Shown piece by piece: positions 24,640 through 31,268 of a stretch of 31,268 nucleotides of DNA. The translations under genes were made by a program, and so were the position numbers. The notes under the pieces were generated by a model. It had not been told where the DNA came from. It saw only the letters and a program-made list of their open reading frames with translations, and did no database searches. The DNA is from Rhodobacteraceae bacterium UBA6273 (GTDB taxonomy: Bacteria; Pseudomonadota; Alphaproteobacteria; Rhodobacterales; Rhodobacteraceae). The DNA is taken from assembly GCA_002440625.1 (NCBI GenBank), contig DJUV01000015.1, forward strand, positions 1-31,268. Direction: 5' to 3'. How positions within the stretch are numbered: the first letter of the stretch is position 1; each line of letters starts with the position of its first letter.

Positions 24640-24804
24640 ATGTTGGGAAGTGAAAGTGACAGGGACAAGCGGGCGCAGTCACCGATCGAGGCGGCGATAA
24701 ACGAAAACCTCCGCAAGGTGTACGAAGAGGCGCTGGAAGAGACGGTCCCTGACCGCTTTCGCCTGCTTCTTGACGAGCTGCGCAAGAAGGAAGCGGGCAA
24801 GTGA
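24640..24804 (+). CDS. nepR: Anti-sigma factor NepR
   Basis: A 54-aa NepR: it holds the general stress sigma factor EcfG inactive until PhyR~P takes its place. The core IEAAINENLRKVYEEALEE and VPDRFRLLLDELR gives the two amphipathic helices of the family. ATG at 24640 has AAAGG upstream; a longer frame from 24568 exists but its first 24 residues overlap the promoter region. The stop overlaps the GTG start of ecfG by four bases, so the inhibitor and its target are co-translated. Confidence 0.92.
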   Translation: MLGSESDRDKRAQSPIEAAINENLRKVYEEALEETVPDRFRLLLDELRKKEAGK

Positions 24805-25376
24805 CGCGCACCGAGGCTTCGCCGCCCGATCCGCGCGAGGAACTGCCGACGCATCTGCCGGCCCTAAGGGCTTTCGCGATCAGCCTCACGCGTGATGCGA
24901 CACAGGCCGACGATCTGGTGCAGGATACCATCGTCAAGGCCTGGAGCAATTTCGACAAGTTCACGCCCGGCTCGAACCTGCGCGCCTGGCTCTTCACGAT
25001 CCTGCGCAACACGTTCTTTTCGGCCAAGCGCAAGACCCGGCGCGAGGTGCCCGATCCCGACGGCATCCACACCGCCGGGCTTTATGAGAAGCCGGCCCAT
25101 GACGGGCGGCTGGCGCTCGCGGATTTTCGCACCGCCTTCGACAAGCTCACCCCCGAACAGCGCGAGGTCCTGATCCTCGTCGGCGCTTCCGGCTTTTCCT
25201 ATGAGGAGGCGGCGGAAATGACCGGGGTTGCGGTGGGGACGGTAAAGAGCCGCGCCAACCGCGCCCGACAGAAGCTCTGCGATCTTCTGGGCCTCAAGGA
25301 TGGCGAAGGCATGTTCTCGGGCGTGGACGGCGTCACCAGCGCCGTGCTCAGCCGATCGGGAATACAGGCGGCATGA
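24801..25376 (+). CDS. ecfG: General stress ECF sigma factor EcfG
   Basis: A 191-aa ECF sigma factor of group 15: region 2 at about 18-85 (LRAFAISLTRDATQADDLVQ, DTIVKAWSNFDKF), region 4 at about 115-165 (LTPEQREVLILVGASGFSYE, EAAEMTGVAVGTVKSRANRAR). It directs RNA polymerase to GGAAC-N16/17-CGTT promoters, several of which are in this window. GTG start at 24801 overlaps the nepR stop; the 3' end overlaps the kinase gene (ATGA). It has a slightly long tail of about 25 residues after region 4. Confidence 0.95.
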   Translation: MTRTEASPPDPREELPTHLPALRAFAISLTRDATQADDLVQDTIVKAWSNFDKFTPGSNLRAWLFTILRNTFFSAKRKTRREVPDPDGIHTAGLYEKPAHDGRLALADFRTAFDKLTPEQREVLILVGASGFSYEEAAEMTGVAVGTVKSRANRARQKLCDLLGLKDGEGMFSGVDGVTSAVLSRSGIQAA

Positions 25377-27157
25377 GCGAAGCCCGTGGCCCCAGAAAGC
25401 GCTTCATCGACAGGCTGGGGTTTCGTCTCGGGCTGGTCCTGTCGATGGCCCTGCTGCCCATCGGCCTTCTCGCAGTCCTTCAGGCACGCTCTCTCATGGA
25501 CGAGGCGCGGGCGCGGTCGGAAGCGGCGCTCGCGGGGGAAACTTTGCGCGTTCTCTTGCCCGAACTGCGCCTGATCCGGCAGGGTCAGGGCGCCTCGGAA
25601 GTCCTCGCCTCGGTCGTCCCGATCCTCTTGCCGCAAGGGACGGGCGACAGCGCGGCCTGCGACCGCGTCATGCGGGACACCGTCGGCGCCTCCAGCATCT
25701 ATTCCTATGCCGCGTTCGTTGCCGTGGATGGTGCGGTCTCCTGTGCCTCCGACCGCAAGGTGGAGATCCCGGTCGACCTTGCCCGACTTGCGGAGCTTTC
25801 GCCGCCCGACAACGTCGCGCTGATTTCGGCGAACCAGCTAGAAGACGGATCACCAACCGGTGTCGCCGCCGTTCATCCGGTCACCGCGGCGGATGGCGCG
25901 CTTCTTGGCTATACGTTCGTCAACATGCCGCATTCCCGCCTCTCGGCCGCAGCGGCCACGATGGCGACGCGCAAAGACAACTTCGCGCTGATCCTCTTCG
26001 ATGACGAGGGTCGCATCCTTGCGGCCAATCGCGACAGTGGCGATGCGACGGAACTGCTTCCCGGTGACCGTTCGCTTCTCTCGCTTGCGGACGGGGCATC
26101 GCAGACCTTTACCGCGCCCGACACATCGGGCATCGCGCGGTCCTTCTCGGTCATCAAGCTTTCGGACGTGAACATTTTCGCGCTCGGAAGCTGGCCAGCG
26201 GAAGCGGACACGTTCTCCTTCGTCCGCAACATTCCGGCCATCGTCTTTCCGCTTCTGATGTGGGCGGCCTGCCTCGTTGCGGCATGGCTCGCCGCCGAGA
26301 ACCTGGTGACGACCTATATCCGGCGCCTCCGCCGCGCGATCACCCATTTCGCCGGCGGCAACCGCGAAGTCATCAAGCTCGACATGACCGGGGCGCCGCT
26401 CGAGATCCGCGAGGTTTCGGATTCCTTCGAGCAGATGACCGAGACGATCCTGCATGACGAGGCGGAGTTGGAGAATTCGCTGCACCAGAAGGAGGTTCTG
26501 CTCCGCGAAGTACATCACCGGGTGAAGAACAACCTGCAACTCATCGCCTCGATCATGAGCATGCAGATGCGCAAGACGAAATCGACCGAGGCGAAGTCGC
26601 TGATGAAGGGGTTGCAGGACCGGGTGATGAGCCTTGCCACCATCCACAAGGGTCTCTACCAGACCTCGGGGATGGCCGACATCCGCGTCGACGAGCTATT
26701 CCCCGAGATCGTGCATCAGGTCATCCGCATGGCCTCCGGCCCGGAACGGCGCATTCAGGCAACGACAGAGTTCGACGATCTGAACCTGACGCCGGATCAG
26801 GCGGTGCCGCTCGCGCTTTTGCTGACGGAAGCCATGACCAACGCGATGAAATACGCCGAGTCCGGTGCCAATGCCGCAGGGACGGAACTCAGGGTCAGTT
26901 TCCGCCGGATCGGCGGCGACATGGCGCAACTGGTGGTCGAGAACTCATCGGGCGGCAGTGCTGCGCCGGATGAGGTCAGCGACGGGTCCGGTCTTGGCAC
27001 CCAGTTGATCGAGGCCTTCGCACGGCAACTGAACGGCACACTGGACCGCCGGGAAGGCCCCGACTCCTACCGCCTGAGCCTCGTCTTTCCACTCCACGCG
27101 CTTACCGAGGCCGAAGCCCGTCAGAACGGCAGCCCCATCGACAACGCCGCCGAATAG
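25373..27157 (+). CDS. Membrane histidine kinase of the HisKA_2/HWE type, likely PhyR kinase
   Basis: A 594-aa sensor kinase. Membrane segments at about 18-37 and 286-309 flank a periplasmic sensor domain of about 245 residues (CHASE- or dCache-like by size, no motif recognised), then a HAMP-like linker (about 308-362), a HisKA_2 dimerisation box (LLREVHHRVKNNLQLIASIM, phospho-acceptor most likely His382) and an HATPase domain (EAMTNAMKYAE as N-box, GSGLGTQLI as G-box). Kinases with this H-box are the usual activators of PhyR. The start overlaps ecfG by ATGA, so sensor, sigma and anti-sigma are one operon. The sensed signal is unknown; the periplasmic domain suggests an envelope or external cue. 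Confidence 0.93.
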   Translation: MSEARGPRKRFIDRLGFRLGLVLSMALLPIGLLAVLQARSLMDEARARSEAALAGETLRVLLPELRLIRQGQGASEVLASVVPILLPQGTGDSAACDRVMRDTVGASSIYSYAAFVAVDGAVSCASDRKVEIPVDLARLAELSPPDNVALISANQLEDGSPTGVAAVHPVTAADGALLGYTFVNMPHSRLSAAAATMATRKDNFALILFDDEGRILAANRDSGDATELLPGDRSLLSLADGASQTFTAPDTSGIARSFSVIKLSDVNIFALGSWPAEADTFSFVRNIPAIVFPLLMWAACLVAAWLAAENLVTTYIRRLRRAITHFAGGNREVIKLDMTGAPLEIREVSDSFEQMTETILHDEAELENSLHQKEVLLREVHHRVKNNLQLIASIMSMQMRKTKSTEAKSLMKGLQDRVMSLATIHKGLYQTSGMADIRVDELFPEIVHQVIRMASGPERRIQATTEFDDLNLTPDQAVPLALLLTEAMTNAMKYAESGANAAGTELRVSFRRIGGDMAQLVVENSSGGSAAPDEVSDGSGLGTQLIEAFARQLNGTLDRREGPDSYRLSLVFPLHALTEAEARQNGSPIDNAAE

Positions 27158-27202
27158 GCCACCTATCCCGGGCAGACGGCGGATCGACGCCGACGCCGGA
27201 TC

Positions 27203-27227
27203 ATCACGAAGCTTGTGATCGGTTTTT
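27203..27227 (+). terminator. Intrinsic terminator after the kinase operon
   Basis: ATCAC (27203-27207) and GTGAT (27215-27219) close a short hairpin with a self-complementary AAGCTT inside the loop, followed by CGGTTTTT. The stem is short, so efficiency is uncertain. It ends just 3 bp before the csbD promoter. Confidence 0.6.
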
Positions 27228-27229
27228 CA

Positions 27230-27254
27230 GGAACAGCCACTCACGAAGGGAGTT
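27230..27254 (+). promoter_or_regulatory. EcfG-like promoter of csbD
   Basis: GGAAC (27230-27234), 16 bp, AGTT (27251-27254): perfect -35, one mismatch in the -10. It lies 35 bp before the csbD start codon. CsbD proteins are commonly stress-induced, which supports the call. Confidence 0.68.
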
Positions 27255-27288
27255 GTCTCCATGCAACCAACCTTGAAGGGAGTTGAAC

Positions 27289-27486
27289 ATGAACTGGGAT
27301 CAAATCGCCGGCAGCTGGAAGGAAATGAAGGGCCGCGCCAAAGAGAAATGGGGCGAGCTTACCAACGATGATCTCGACCGGATCGAAGGCAAGCATGACC
27401 AGATGGTCGGCCTCCTCCAGCGCAAGTACGGCTATGCCAAGGAGAAAGCAGTCCAGGAAATCGACAGCTGGACCCGGGGCCTCTGA
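27289..27486 (+). CDS. CsbD family stress protein
   Basis: A 65-aa hydrophilic protein with the CsbD pattern: MNWDQIAGSWKEMKGRAKEK at the start, then WGELTNDD and DRIEGKHDQMVGLLQRKYG. CsbD-like proteins accumulate in general stress responses; their molecular role is unknown. ATG at 27289 has AAGGGAG 6-7 nt upstream. The same GAAGGGAGTTG string occurs 30 bp earlier, within the promoter. A strong terminator follows. Confidence 0.93.
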   Translation: MNWDQIAGSWKEMKGRAKEKWGELTNDDLDRIEGKHDQMVGLLQRKYGYAKEKAVQEIDSWTRGL

Positions 27487-27504
27487 GGCCAGGGACGGAT
27501 CAGG

Positions 27505-27546
27505 GGCGGCGGCACGCGGAAAGCCCGCCGCCGTCCCTTTCTTTTG
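27505..27546 (+). terminator. Strong intrinsic terminator after csbD
   Basis: GGCGGCGG (27505-27512) and CCGCCGCC (27525-27532) form a perfect 8-bp stem with a 12-nt loop, followed by GTCCCTTTCTTTT. It begins 18 bp after the csbD stop codon. Confidence 0.85.
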
Positions 27547-27579
27547 GTAGGACACGTCCCTGGACAGGACGGCATGGCT

Positions 27580-28395
27580 TCAGTCGTCCTGCTTTCCGCC
27601 CCCGCCGCCCTTTGCCGCGCCTAGGGCAACCGCGATGAGCGCCCCGGCGGCGGCGGCGGCACCGCCCATGGCAACCGGATGCCGCTGGACAAGCCTTGCG
27701 ACATCGTCATGCGCCGCAACCACTTTCCGGCTGGCCTTGCGCCGTGCCTTGTAGGCCTTTACGCGCGCGGCGATGAGGGCGGCGGCGGCATCCTGGGACA
27801 GGTCTTCGACGCCATGCTCCAGCCGGGATTTGACCTCGGCGGCCACGTCACCGGCGACCCGCGCCTTCTTGGCGGCGATGTCCCGCGCCTCCTGCGACTT
27901 GTCGCTGACGGTCTCGGCGATCTCGCCGGCGCGCTTGCGCACGCTTTCGTCGATCTCGCGCAGCCGCGCCGCCCCGGTGCGGTAGATGCGGTCCACTTCC
28001 GCCGCGACGGCACGGATTTCCTCAGGCTCCATCGCGGCGACGACATTTGCCATTGCGGCGGCCGCCGCGACCGTCTGGCCGAGAGCGGAGGATTTCGCCG
28101 GCCCCGCCGCGCGAACCTTTCGCCCGCCACCGGAAGGTCGCGCGACAAGCCAGACAAGGCCCGCCCCGGCGATCAGCGAGGCAATGGGGTTCGACCGGAT
28201 CGCGCCACCGACAGAGCCGAGCGCCCCCAGCGCCGCCGCGCCGGGCTTGGCGGTGTCGAAGGCCCCAAGCGCCTCGCGGGCGATGCCGCCGGGGCTGAGC
28301 CGATCCTTCAGGGCCGCGAGGTTCGCCTGCAACGCCTGCCGATCACGCTCGAGGTCGGCCTCGATTTCCGCAATGCTGCGTTGGTCGTCAGACAT
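27580..28395 (-). CDS. DUF3618 family membrane-associated protein
   Basis: A 271-aa Ala-rich protein. The N-terminal part (SIAEIEADLERDRQALQANL, then KDRL) is the DUF3618 domain, followed by a hydrophobic stretch (PIASLIAGAGLVWLVA, about 70-85), a long charged helical region likely to be coiled coil (130-225) and a C-terminal hydrophobic, Gly/Ala-rich segment (245-262). It is the last of three overlapping minus-strand genes behind an EcfG promoter (8-bp overlap with the holin-like gene). The family is linked to envelope stress in alphaproteobacteria; molecular function unknown. Confidence 0.85.
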   Translation of the reverse strand: MSDDQRSIAEIEADLERDRQALQANLAALKDRLSPGGIAREALGAFDTAKPGAAALGALGSVGGAIRSNPIASLIAGAGLVWLVARPSGGGRKVRAAGPAKSSALGQTVAAAAAMANVVAAMEPEEIRAVAAEVDRIYRTGAARLREIDESVRKRAGEIAETVSDKSQEARDIAAKKARVAGDVAAEVKSRLEHGVEDLSQDAAAALIAARVKAYKARRKASRKVVAAHDDVARLVQRHPVAMGGAAAAAGALIAVALGAAKGGGGGKQDD

Positions 28396-28789
28396 CAGAG
28401 GACACTCCCTTCACCGCGGCCGCGCTCCGCTTGAGGTTTTCCTTCACCCGACCGGGCGCCTTGCTCGCGGCCTGAAGCCGGTCGCGCGCCATGAAAAAAA
28501 GGATCGCGGCAACTCCGAGGATGGCGACGCCAACAACCAGCGCGGCGACGACCTCCGAGAGGCCCATCGCGATCAGCGCAAGGACGGCGGTTCCGGCAAG
28601 CATGTTCAACCCGACCACGCCCAGCACCGCCGCGACGGCCATCAGCGCCAGGGCGGAACCGGCCTTCGCAGCGGTGTCGCGCATCTCGGCCTTGGCCAGC
28701 GCGATCTCGCCGCGCAGGATCGCGATCAGGTGTCCGAGCGCATCGGAAACCAGCGTTGCCACCGATGGCCGCCCGCCCTCGTCCGCCAT
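28388..28789 (-). CDS. Holin-superfamily-like (Phage_holin_3_6 type) membrane protein
   Basis: A 133-aa protein: an amphipathic N-terminal helix (LVSDALGHLIAILRGEIALA), two adjacent membrane segments (about 45-68 and 74-98) and a basic tail. This is the common chromosomal form of the so-called holin family in Rhodobacterales and Rhizobiales; it is not evidence of a prophage. ATG at 28789 overlaps the stop of the upstream LEA-like gene by one base (TGATG). Middle gene of the stress operon. Confidence 0.85.
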   Translation of the reverse strand: MADEGGRPSVATLVSDALGHLIAILRGEIALAKAEMRDTAAKAGSALALMAVAAVLGVVGLNMLAGTAVLALIAMGLSEVVAALVVGVAILGVAAILFFMARDRLQAASKAPGRVKENLKRSAAAVKGVSSDV

Positions 28790-29253
28790 CAAAGCGCCTC
28801 GTCGCGGGCACTGCGGCCTTGCGTCATCCGCGCGATGGCAAACCCGGCGAGCGCGGCCCCGGCGACGAAAAGAAGCGGATTGCGCCGGGCGAAGCCTTCG
28901 GCATCGGCGACAAGCTGGCTGAGGCTCCCCTCGCGCACCCGGTGCGAAAGGCTGTCCATCCCGCCCGCGACCGATTCCAGCAAGCGGCGCTGAACGCTGT
29001 CGTCATCCTGTTTCTCGGCCCGGTCACGGATCACCGAGGCGACCTTTTCGCCGGTGTCGGCCGCGCTGCGCCGCACCGTCTCGGCAGCTTCGCCCGCGCG
29101 GTCGCGGATTGCCCCGACGGCATCGCCTGCGGTTTCCCGCACCGTCTTTGCCGTTTCCTCTGCGGTGTCGCGCGCCTGATGCAGCGCGGCCTTTCCAGTC
29201 TCGCGGATCGCTTCGGTGGCCTCGCGGGCCTTTTGCTTGGTCAGATCGGACAT
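28789..29253 (-). CDS. LEA-like/DUF883-like amphipathic helix protein with C-terminal membrane anchor
   Basis: A 154-aa protein. Residues 5-85 are a run of degenerate 11-residue units (such as [20 protein letters not shown]) like those in late-embryogenesis-abundant proteins; the C-terminus has [20 protein letters not shown], a DUF883/ElaB-type anchor. It is probably a membrane-bound desiccation, osmotic or envelope protectant. ATG at 29253 has a perfect AAAGGAGG ribosome site; the frame is open to 29397, but the extension covers the promoter. First gene of the three-gene operon driven from the EcfG promoter at 29356-29381. Confidence 0.82.
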   Translation of the reverse strand: MSDLTKQKAREATEAIRETGKAALHQARDTAEETAKTVRETAGDAVGAIRDRAGEAAETVRRSAADTGEKVASVIRDRAEKQDDDSVQRRLLESVAGGMDSLSHRVREGSLSQLVADAEGFARRNPLLFVAGAALAGFAIARMTQGRSARDEAL

Positions 29254-29355
29254 CGGGCAACCTCCTTTGATGTTCGGCACTGCATCCGGCAGCCCCGGCA
29301 TTTTCATCTCGAATCGCGCGGGCGTCCTTGATCTGAACCCCGCCGTCACAACAAA

Positions 29356-29381
29356 AACGCGCCCCGGCGCGACGTTGTTCC
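29356..29381 (-). promoter_or_regulatory. EcfG-type promoter of the LEA-like/holin-like/DUF3618 operon
   Basis: On the minus strand GGAAC (29381-29377), 17 bp, CGTT (29359-29356) followed by TTTGT. A perfect consensus match; the leader to the ATG at 29253 is about 95 nt. Confidence 0.82.
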
Positions 29382-29510
29382 CTGACCGGCTCGTCACTGC
29401 CGGCCGCGGCGCTTCAGCAACCGGCCAGATGCGGAAGCTCTTGCGCGCCGCTGCAACGATAGCGGCGCGCGCATGTCCTTGGGAAGGTAGAACACGTCAT
29501 CTGAACTGGC

Positions 29511-29536
29511 GGAACCGTCCACGGAGTCGCAGCGTT
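29511..29536 (+). promoter_or_regulatory. EcfG-type promoter of the DUF1328 gene
   Basis: GGAAC (29511-29515), 17 bp, CGTT (29533-29536), perfect consensus, 45 bp before the ATG at 29582. Confidence 0.83.
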
Positions 29537-29581
29537 GAAAAGGCACGTGGAAGCGCCGCAGGCTCAACAAGGAGGCAACCA

Positions 29582-29755
29582 ATGCTTGGCTGGGCACTAA
29601 CCTTTCTGGTGATCGCAATCATCGCCGGTCTTCTCGGTTTTGGCGGCATCGCCGGCACCTCTGCCGGTATCGCCAAGATCCTGTTCCTGATCTTCATCGT
29701 TCTCTTCGTCGTCGCGATGATCGCCCGCGCCGTGCGCGGTCGTCCTCCACTCTGA
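29582..29755 (+). CDS. DUF1328 family small membrane protein
   Basis: A 57-aa protein with two hydrophobic segments (about 4-23 and 29-48) and a short basic tail (RAVRGRPP), the layout of the DUF1328/YtjA family. ATG at 29582 has AAGGAGG upstream. Behind its own EcfG-type promoter, so likely induced by general stress. Function unknown; the family is widespread next to csbD-like genes. Confidence 0.9.
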   Translation: MLGWALTFLVIAIIAGLLGFGGIAGTSAGIAKILFLIFIVLFVVAMIARAVRGRPPL

Positions 29756-29773
29756 TCGGAAGATGCCAAAGTG

Positions 29774-29800
29774 AAACGACCGCCCGGTGGGCGGCCGTTT
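29774..29800. terminator. Bidirectional terminator between DUF1328 gene and glutamine synthetase-like gene
   Basis: Arms 29774-29785 and 29789-29800 pair over 12 bp with one mismatch and a 3-nt loop (GGT). It is followed by CGTTTC on the plus strand and CACTTT on the minus strand. It lies between two convergent stop codons. Confidence 0.78.
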
Positions 29801-29823
29801 CGTTTCCCGGCATTGGCGCGGGT

Positions 29824-31212
29824 TCAGACCGTATGCAGGTAAAGGTCGAAATCCACGTCGGAAATCGTCCGCGCCACCCGCGCGAGTTCCGCCGCCTTCA
29901 CCTCGGTAAAGGTCCGGTGCATATCGCCGCCAAGCGCCTTCTTCAGGAAATCCGACGCCCTGGCGGCGGCGATGGCCGCACCCCAGTCGCGCGGCATGTT
30001 CGAGGCGCCGTCATCCTCGTAGCCGTTGCCGACCGTCTCCGGGCCGGGGTCGATCTTCAAGTCGAGGCCGTGGAGGATGCCCGCGAGCACGGTCGCTGCA
30101 ACGAGGTAGGGGTTGGCGTCGACGCCCGAGGGCCGGTGTTCGATCCGACGCGCGCGGACTTCGCCCGCCGGAACCCGCAGCGCGACCGAGCGGTTGTTCA
30201 CGCCCCAGTTGGTCGAAACCGGCGCATAGCTCTGGTTGGCGAAGCGGCGCCAGGAATTGAGATGCGGCGCGAAGACCAGCATCGATTCCGCCATCGTCGC
30301 CCTGAGGCCGCCAAGCGCATGGAGAAGCTCCGGCCTCCAGCCCTCACCAGCGCCTTCGGCAAAGACGTTTTTGCCGTCGTCGTTCATCAGCGAGACATGG
30401 AAATGCATCCCCGACCCGGCGTAGTCAGCGATCGGCTTGGCCATGAAGCAGGCGACGACGCCATGTGCCCGCGCCTGCTGCCGCACGATCCGCTTTAGCC
30501 GGATCAGATCGTCGGCGGCCTGCATCACATCCTCGCGGTAATGCAGCGTCAACTCATACTGGCCAGGCGCGTATTCCGAAATCATCGTCTCTGCCGTGAT
30601 CCCGGCCTTCGCGGCCCCGGCATAGATGTCGGAAAAGAGGGGCAGCATGCCGTGCAGGTGGTCGACGGAATAGACCTCGGTCTTGCGGCTTTCGCGGCCA
30701 TCAAGCACATCGGCGGCGGGGCGCACCTTGCCATCGGGGCCACGGTCCTTGGCGAGCAGGAAGAACTCAAGCTCGAAGGCGCCGGCCGGCTTCAGCCCAC
30801 GCTTGGCGAACTCCGCCACCTGCCGGGCCAAAGCATGGCGCGGGTCCGAGGTCATCGGCGCGCCGTCGAGATCATAAAGCGACATGAAGACTTCGGCGCG
30901 CGGAGGCTGCGTGTTGTGCAACGCCTTCAGCGTGCCGGGGATGGGCCAGGCGCGCAGGTCGCCGTCGCCCTGATCCCAGATCAGCCCGGTCTCATGCACA
31001 TCCTCGCCACAGATATCGAGGCCAAGGATCGAGATCGGCATATGCCGCCCGGATTTGTAAAGGCTCGCAAGCTCATGCCGCCGGATGATCTTGCCACGGC
31101 CGATGCCGTTGGAATCATGAAGGACGATATCCACCGCCTCGATTTCGGGATGTTCGGCGAGGAATTCCTCGGCTTCGGCAAGGGTCGCGCCGGAAGGGCA
31201 GGTCTGGGTCAT
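29824..31212 (-). CDS. Glutamine synthetase-like gamma-glutamylpolyamine synthetase (PuuA type)
   Basis: A 462-aa member of the glutamine synthetase fold that links glutamate to an amine. Motifs: ELEFFLL (ATP/metal site), SEYAPGQYELTL, GMHFHVS, NSWRRF and the C-terminal RIEHRPSGVDANPYLVAA. The N-terminal domain is short, without a type I adenylylation tail, as in PuuA/SpuI enzymes of putrescine and spermidine breakdown rather than assimilatory GlnA. ATG at 31212. The upstream gene ends 9 bp before it, so it belongs to an operon that continues past the window, probably for polyamine catabolism. The substrate could also be ethanolamine or another amine. Confidence 0.88.
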   Translation of the reverse strand: MTQTCPSGATLAEAEEFLAEHPEIEAVDIVLHDSNGIGRGKIIRRHELASLYKSGRHMPISILGLDICGEDVHETGLIWDQGDGDLRAWPIPGTLKALHNTQPPRAEVFMSLYDLDGAPMTSDPRHALARQVAEFAKRGLKPAGAFELEFFLLAKDRGPDGKVRPAADVLDGRESRKTEVYSVDHLHGMLPLFSDIYAGAAKAGITAETMISEYAPGQYELTLHYREDVMQAADDLIRLKRIVRQQARAHGVVACFMAKPIADYAGSGMHFHVSLMNDDGKNVFAEGAGEGWRPELLHALGGLRATMAESMLVFAPHLNSWRRFANQSYAPVSTNWGVNNRSVALRVPAGEVRARRIEHRPSGVDANPYLVAATVLAGILHGLDLKIDPGPETVGNGYEDDGASNMPRDWGAAIAAARASDFLKKALGGDMHRTFTEVKAAELARVARTISDVDFDLYLHTV

Positions 31213-31221
31213 GGCTTCGTC

Positions 31222-31268
31222 TCAGGCAAAAAGTTCGGTGAGGATTTCGTCGAAGGCGGCGATCAGCC
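31222..31268 (-). CDS. 3' end of an upstream gene (partial)
   Basis: The last 14 codons (LIAAFDEILTELFA) and stop of a minus-strand gene entering from beyond the window. The reading frame and the 9-bp gap to the glutamine synthetase-like gene suggest co-transcription. In polyamine operons this position is often a glutamine amidotransferase (PuuD-like) or another synthetase copy, but 14 residues do not decide it. Confidence 0.55.
   Translation of the reverse strand, partial: LIAAFDEILTELFA

Larger units (their letters stand above)
29254..29581. other. 328-bp divergent regulatory region
   Basis: Between the divergent LEA-like operon and the DUF1328 gene. It carries two EcfG-type promoters, one per direction, each with a leader of roughly 40-100 nt. 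A GC-rich self-complementary run (CGCGCCCCGGCGCG, about 29358-29371) overlaps the spacer and -10 of the minus promoter. The remaining 29385-29510 stretch shows no gene or clear motif. Confidence 0.65.

Noticed and set aside
28388..28789. Prophage lysis module, because of the holin-like protein
   Set aside because: No endolysin, tail or integrase gene is nearby; this holin-like family is a normal chromosomal stress-associated protein in the group.
1..31268. CRISPR arrays, tRNA or rRNA genes, insertion sequences
   Set aside because: No spaced direct repeats, cloverleaf-like segments, rRNA signatures or transposase motifs were seen on reading both strands.

Overview
The window looks like chromosomal DNA of a GC-rich alphaproteobacterium, most likely Rhodobacterales (Rhodobacteraceae/Paracoccaceae). 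The reasons are the PhyR-NepR-EcfG general stress module with GGAAC-N16/17-CGTT promoters, the UvrC sequence type, densely packed operons joined by ATGA overlaps, and typical Rhodobacterales families (SohB-type protease, DUF3618, DUF1328). No rRNA, tRNA, CRISPR array, transposase or integrase was seen. All assignments come from reading translations and motifs; no database search was run.

Layout. (1) 1-4485, minus strand: a short zinc-ribbon protein that looks truncated, uvrC, then an operon of a SohB-type protease, a 61-aa membrane/zinc-ribbon protein and a pteridine-reductase-like SDR. (2) 4572-6158: a LysR regulator and a TetR/BetI-like regulator converge on a perfect 28-bp palindrome. (3) 6279-21572, plus strand: one 13-gene, about 15.3-kb operon. 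It encodes a GSA-type class III aminotransferase, two tandem phytoene-desaturase/PYROXD2-like flavoproteins, a GcvT/DmdA-type THF methyltransferase, two different Rieske oxygenase alpha subunits, a PotFGHI-like ABC transporter, a DMSP-lyase-like cupin, a YtcJ-type amidohydrolase and a phosphoethanolamine-methyltransferase-like enzyme. (4) 21700-23674: a secreted protein of unknown function, a Crp/Fnr regulator and a degenerate receiver protein. (5) 23689-27157: phyR, divergent from nepR-ecfG-histidine kinase. (6) 27289-29755: small stress and envelope proteins (CsbD, DUF3618, holin-like, LEA-like, DUF1328). (7) 29824-31268: a gamma-glutamylpolyamine synthetase-like glutamine synthetase and the 3' end of another gene.

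How it fits together. The large operon reads as an uptake and catabolic pathway for a methylated, positively charged small molecule (quaternary ammonium, betaine-like or sulfonium). The transporter is of the polyamine/opine/quaternary amine type. Both Rieske proteins carry Glu where most Rieske oxygenases carry the bridging Asp, a feature of quaternary-amine enzymes such as CntA. The GcvT-like protein could move the released one-carbon unit to tetrahydrofolate. The divergent BetI-like repressor faces a BetI-like palindrome (TGATTGA-CAGT-TCAATCA) just upstream of the operon. I do not recognise this gene combination as a described pathway; it is the best candidate here for a new system. The substrate is unknown, and no Rieske reductase is present in the window.

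The second theme is a compact general stress island. EcfG-type promoters were found by eye in front of phyR, nepR, csbD (one -10 mismatch), the LEA-like/holin-like/DUF3618 operon, the DUF1328 gene and the secreted protein at 21700-22182. The phyR and nepR promoters are interleaved on opposite strands of the same 32 bp.
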